From NCBI RefSeq assembly GCF_000226095.1, contig NC_016473.1, forward strand, positions 248,001-312,000: 64,000 nucleotides of DNA, written 5' to 3'. A model generated the notes under the pieces. It searched no databases and was not told the DNA's origin. It saw only the letters and a list, made by a program, of their open reading frames with translations. Positions 59,775 through 64,000 of the stretch are shown here, piece by piece (positions within the stretch are counted from its first letter, which is position 1; every line of letters starts with the position of its first letter). A program made the translations under genes and the position numbers. The stretch is from Thermothelomyces thermophilus ATCC 42464. Taxonomy: Eukaryota > Ascomycota > Sordariomycetes > Sordariales > Chaetomiaceae.

Positions 59775-60760
59775 TTCTCTTGCATCTTTGCGAATACCTT
59801 ACTAAAACACACGAAACTACTATCGCTAGAAAGCTCTCGAAAAACGCTATCCAACGGTACCACTCTCAACTATACGCGAGCCGTTACGGGTGTGCAACAG
59901 GTATCGTAGGCGTAGAAACCGGACCTAACCGTAATCCGACCGTACCTCGTACGCCTGTCAAAATTTTCACCGTATAGACTACCTAGCGCCCCTAAACGTA
60001 ACGTCGATTTAAGGCCTAATGCTAAGCCACTAAGTAGGGAGGCCTATAGCTTTGAACTAATCAAAGGGGGGCCTATTATAGGCCTACCTTACTCTAGATA
60101 TTAAGGAATTAAAGGGTCTTATTACGTAACTAGTTAACCTTATACTAAGCCCTACATAGGGTAAGGTATAGGACCTTATTAATAGGCTCTTATAAGGCCT
60201 TATAACTACTATTATAGGTCTAGTTCTAAACCTATAGGAACTTATACCTAAGGAAGTTAAAAAGGGACTTAAAGAAGCCTTAAAAGCTACCTCCTGCCCT
60301 ACCTAGGTATAAGTGGCTATAAGGCTATAATAGGGGGTAATAGGCCCCTAAGGAGGCCTACTATCGGCTAAGATAGTGCTATTATAGGCCTTATAGGAGG
60401 TTATAATATAGAATATAAGCCTATAGGAAGACCTTAAAGCCTAAACCCTAGCTAAGATAGTCTAAGTAGTTAATAGGGCTTCTAGCTATTAGGGAGTTAT
60501 TATAGTTAGGAAGCTCCTAAGTAAGGATATAGTAATAGTCTTTAAAGATAAGATTATTAAGGATTAGTATTTGGCTAATAAGTAATAGGTGGCTATAGCC
60601 TTCGGAGAGGAGGCTAGGGAGGTTAGTAAGGCCCATATAGTCCTAGCTAAAGGGATCTAGAAAGAGAAACTATAAGGGGTTAGTAAATAAGACTTTAAGG
60701 GAGCTATAAGCCTATAGTTAATCGAAATAGTTAAGTTCTAATTACTAAAGAGCCTATAAA
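59775..60760 (+). pseudogene. Tad1-like LINE 5' part with ORF1, RIP boundary inside
   Basis: From ~60040 a + frame gives an ORF1-type nucleic-acid-binding protein of fungal LINEs. LSKDIVIVFKDKIIKDQ, with VAIAFGEEA about 6 residues later (~60510-60620), and IVLAKGIQKEK (~60640-60670) match the usual (S/K)GDI.L.F ... FG..A ... V..KGI pattern. The same frame extends back through 59775-60030, a segment with intact CA and CG and almost no RIP. The open frame at 59780-59977 is another reading of that segment and is not supported. Copy C interrupts the LINE at 60761. Whether the unmutated part is LINE or unique DNA is unsure. Confidence 0.65.
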
Positions 60761-61212
60761 TGTGATAAATCCAACTTAGACCTCTTCTAAAAGGGTTCAG
60801 ACAGAGGTAAACTAAGCGGGACAAGTATATAGGTCATCTAAGGGATTTGGTAAAGCTAAAGGGTTTATAATAACACTAGAGTTATCTCTTACAGTAGTTA
60901 GCGATGCTTGTTATAAGTACTGTAATTGTAGGTTACTATCACTGGTAAACTCCTAGAGTCTATTAAAACGAGTGATTATTTATATATATATATACTTCTG
61001 TCGGTCGCTTATAGTCTCCTTCTAGCCTGCCCTAGGATCGCCTTTAGTAGCTGGCTATCCTCTGTTATCCTTCCCTTTTGGCAATTGTTTGCCTATGGTA
61101 GCCCGTGCTCCCTAGCGATTTCGTATTAGCCTTGCTCCGTGCCCTTCTTAATTAGTGGCTTGTTTAGTCTGTTATACCCTACCGGGTTGTAGTATATGGT
61201 TAGCTTGTGATA
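60761..61212 (-). repeat. 3' LTR of family 1 copy C
   Basis: 452 bp, starting TGTGATAAATCC and ending GCTTGTGATA. The complement of the polypurine tract (TGATGCCCTTTCTTT) follows. Confidence 0.93.
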
Positions 61213-61789
61213 TGATGCCCTTTCTTTAGGGCTTTTGACCTAAAAGCTTCTTATAACTTGTTTTAAATACTATTAATACCCTTTCTTTTCTCTATAGGTA
61301 ATGTCTTTCTTTTGCTAGCTTCCTTCTATTATAGCTAATTATATCCCTAGGAACTATCGTAATCTTAAGTATAAACGACATACTATTACGATTAAAATTA
61401 AGTAAGAGGGTTATAAGGTTGTTATACCTTATAAGCGTTATTAGAATATAAAGCTATAAAAGTATTATATAATAATAGAAGGTTTAAATAAGTATTAGAA
61501 CTATATTTATATAGGTAAGAAGTATAATAGCCTAAATGTTATAGATACCTATAGGTTCCTTGTTATTTTCCTTCGTAGTCCTAGGTTACTAACTATCTTA
61601 GTCCTTTCGAATTTGTCAAAGTAAGAGAAGGTTTTAAAAGAGATTGCTAAGACCGAGGCGCTTCTTACTTAGACGCTAAGCCGTTTAAGTCGATTATGTT
61701 ATTTGTAATAATCCCTGCACGATCGTGGTACCAAAGTTTTTTATCGTAGTATAGCTTGTCTAGAGGAAGAGGAAGAACTAGATACTCCT

Positions 61790-64000
61790 CTGCCGATATC
61801 GGAGATACAGACCCTTATAGGTTAAGCTTAGGTATTAGGTGCTTTTGATGTACTCGATTAGGAGTCGATTAGTTTAGATCCTAGTCCTAATTCTAGCAGG
61901 TTCCCCTCTTTTTCTATTAGGGAATAGGCTTTAGAACTAGTTCTTATAGCTAGTTAGAATTCTACTAGTAGAACTACTTTAATTTCTTAGGGTAACTTAG
62001 GTTCTTAACTAGTTCTTATAAGTTATCTTCTAATCTAAAATTAAGCTATTTAATTAGGTATTGTTGTTCTTTATTAATAATATATAAATCTAGGATTTCT
62101 TTAATGTCCTATTCTTCCTCTTTATCCTTTGCTTCGATATATATAGTAACCTTAGCGTTCTTTGGCATTAGTTCGAGAAGTGAAATATAAAAAACGTCTG
62201 TCTATAGTTATATAGATAATAGTAATAATAGTCAGTAGTTAGATGTTAAGATTCGTTCTTTAATAATAAAGGGTCTGACCTTCTTAAAGTCTAGCTTTAT
62301 ACTTAGTCGTTTAGTTTATAGGTTTTGTACAATTAGATAGACTTTGTCTCCCCTCTCTAGGTAAGGTCCCTCGAGCCTATGTTTGTTATAGTAGTTCTTT
62401 ATTTTGGTTCTAATAAACTCGAGTTCCTCTTTAAGCTTCTTATATGGTATATACATTTGTTTTACTTTGACTACTGCTCTTAGCACTATAACCTCTAGTC
62501 CTTGCCTAAGGTCTACTTTATATCTATAGTTTATAAAGAATAGTATAACTTTAGTCGTTTCCATTAGCATTATATTATAAGCGAGTTATACTATTAGTAA
62601 TAGTATGACCTAGTCATCTTACTAGTAGTTAATGTAAGAACGGAGGTACTGTTTGATAACTTAGTTTAGTCGTTCTATTTGTCTGTTAGTCTATAGGTAA
62701 TATACTATTAATAGCTTGCTATTAATACCTAATCGTTATATTAACGCTTGCTAGAACTTCGATACAAACTTAGTGTCTCTATCAGTGATCTATTCCTATG
62801 GCTAAGCGTGTACTAATATAACTTGCCGATAGATTATATTTACTAACTATTCTACTATCTAGGACTCCTTATAAGGAAAGAAGTATACCTATTTAGTTAG
62901 GTAGTCTACTATAGTGAGAATACTATTATAGATTACTCTTATAGCCGTATCCTTAGATTCTAGCAGTTTTGTAATAAAGTCTATCGTAACTAAACTCTAT
63001 AGTTTATTAGCTATTAGCAGTAGCTAAAGTAGCCTATATAGCTTATATCGTGCCGTTTTGCTTCGATTGTAGATATCGTAGTTCTATACAACTTTCTTAA
63101 CTTATGCCGTTAACTATAGAAAGTCGTAATGTTTCTTGACTTGTGCGATAGTCTTCGTAACTCCTTTATATCCTCCGAGTTTCGACTTGTAGAGGTCTTG
63201 AATCATTCGCAGCTATTAATCTTTGTCGTAGATATACGCTTTGCCTTAGTACTAGAGTTTCCTATCTTTTTCTTCCACTCCGTTAGGTACCACTAGTCCG
63301 GGTGTTACTTGATACTATGTCTTGTTAATCCTTTCTTCTTGAAAGATTATATAATATTCTAGGAACAAGTCAAGTAGATTATCTTCTACGGGTATTTGCG
63401 TTTTATAATGTAGCGTTCTATCTATTTATTCCTTGAATAACGGTGGCGTTGTTTCCGTTTGTCCTTCTATATGATCTATTCGTTGGCTTAAGGCGTCTGC
63501 TTATACGTTCTCTTTGCCCTTCTTATAGTAGATCTCAAAATTAAATTCTATAAGGAATTCTGCCTATTATATTTATTATCTATTAAGCTCCTTTGTCGTT
63601 ATAAAGTATCGTAAATTCTTATAATCTATATATACTTATACTAGTTTAATCGTACTACTAAGGTATAGTTACTATTCCTTAAAAGCTTTGATAATCGTGA
63701 GTAGTTCCTTATTATAGATCGGATAATTAAGATATAGTCTATTAAGCTTCTTTAAAAAGAAGGCTATAAGATATAGCTTCCCTTGTTCGTTTCGTTATCC
63801 TAACTATCCCTTAATGGCGTAGTCTAAAGCGTCCGTTTCTACCTTAAATAGCTTCTTAGGGTCTAGTAGCACTAGTACTAGATCTTTAGTAATAGCGTCA
63901 TAGATCTATATAAATGCTTACTCGTATTGCTCTTCCTATTAGAATTTAGCGTTCTTCTTGGTAAGTTCGTACAAAGGTCGTATAATCGCTCCGAAGTTCC
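61790..64000 (-). pseudogene. pol of family 1 copy C (RNase H to chromodomain)
   Basis: On the - strand from the window end: RT/RNase H part (64000 to ~63440), integrase (~63200-62290) and chromodomain (~62160-61980). The integrase C-terminal stretch 62570-62316 is open for 84 codons (MLMETTKVILFF to YLIVQNL), covering the ETTK.IPFF segment through the DKVYL end, the longest sense fragment left in this family. Elsewhere, stops are RIP-type. The tail reaches ~61790. No gag is visible because the copy leaves the window. Confidence 0.88.

Larger units (their letters stand above)
60761..64000 (-). mobile_element. Ty3/gypsy chromovirus, family 1 copy C (continues beyond window)
   Basis: 3' LTR at 60761-61212, then pol in reverse up to the window end, colinear with copy B from 51028 to about 54270. 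It lies in LINE ORF1. Only the left flank (ATAAA) is visible, so the target duplication cannot be tested. Confidence 0.92.

Noticed and set aside
59780-59977. 65-codon open frame MHLCEY...
   Set aside because: A different frame of the same block runs into LINE ORF1. The open frame stems from the absence of RIP here, not from a known protein.
1-64000. tRNA, rRNA or intact host genes
   Set aside because: I looked for conserved tRNA A/B boxes, rRNA stretches and long non-RIP frames and saw none; a covariance-model scan would be decisive.

Overview
The window looks like a gene-poor, repeat-only block from a filamentous ascomycete (Pezizomycotina) genome. I find no intact host gene, tRNA or rRNA. 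Almost every base belongs to degenerate transposable elements nested inside each other. The sequence is extremely rich in TpA and poor in CpA/TpG. Where transposon proteins can still be followed, the in-frame stops I checked are mostly TAG or TAA at places where the family has Gln or Trp (CAG/CAA/TGG changed to TAG/TAA), and zinc-knuckle Cys has become Tyr. This is the signature of repeat-induced point mutation (RIP). No dinucleotide count could be run here; the statement comes from reading the sequence.

Layout. (1) 1-5744: 3' part of a Ty3/gypsy chromovirus, family 1 copy A, + strand, sitting in a Tad1-like LINE whose 3' half follows (5745-7418). (2) 7544-19829: a Fot1/pogo-like element (+) carries a second, different pogo-like element (-, 9161-19575). 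That one carries a complete family-2 gypsy (9996-17456), which carries a 212-bp MITE. (3) 19830-23511: family-3 gypsy fragments hold a TIR element (19863-21526) with an internally deleted Tc1 copy, followed by a family-2 LTR holding a full-length Tc1 element. (4) 23512-26546: Tad1-like LINE (+) with a family-3 solo LTR. (5) 26547-30726: half of family-2 copy 2b (-). (6) A LINE on the - strand is split into 30727-32201, 50926-51027 and 58638-59497. One split is by the long family-3 gypsy (32202-50925), which itself holds family-2 copy 2c (40343-47564). The other is by family-1 copy B (51028-58637). (7) 59775-60760: 5' part and ORF1 of another LINE (+), whose first ~230 bp are nearly free of RIP, cut by family-1 copy C (60761 to the window end).

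Target-site duplications support the nesting: GCAAC/GTAAT for 2a, CTAAT/CTAAT for 2c, AGTAG/AGTAA for B, CTAT/TTAT for family 3, CTAG/CTAG for the solo LTR, and TA for the pogo, Tc1 and MITE elements. Several pairs differ only by C-to-T or G-to-A, so RIP acted after insertion.

None of the transposon genes can be functional as they stand. As families: family 1 encodes gag (CCHC knuckle), protease, RT, RNase H, integrase and a C-terminal chromodomain. Family 2 has the same order with a chromodomain and also an antisense reading frame between pol and the 3' LTR, present in all three copies. Family 3 is about 11.5 kb, with about 3.6 kb of extra sequence downstream of integrase that may also hold an antisense frame. 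These antisense frames are the most unusual content of the window.
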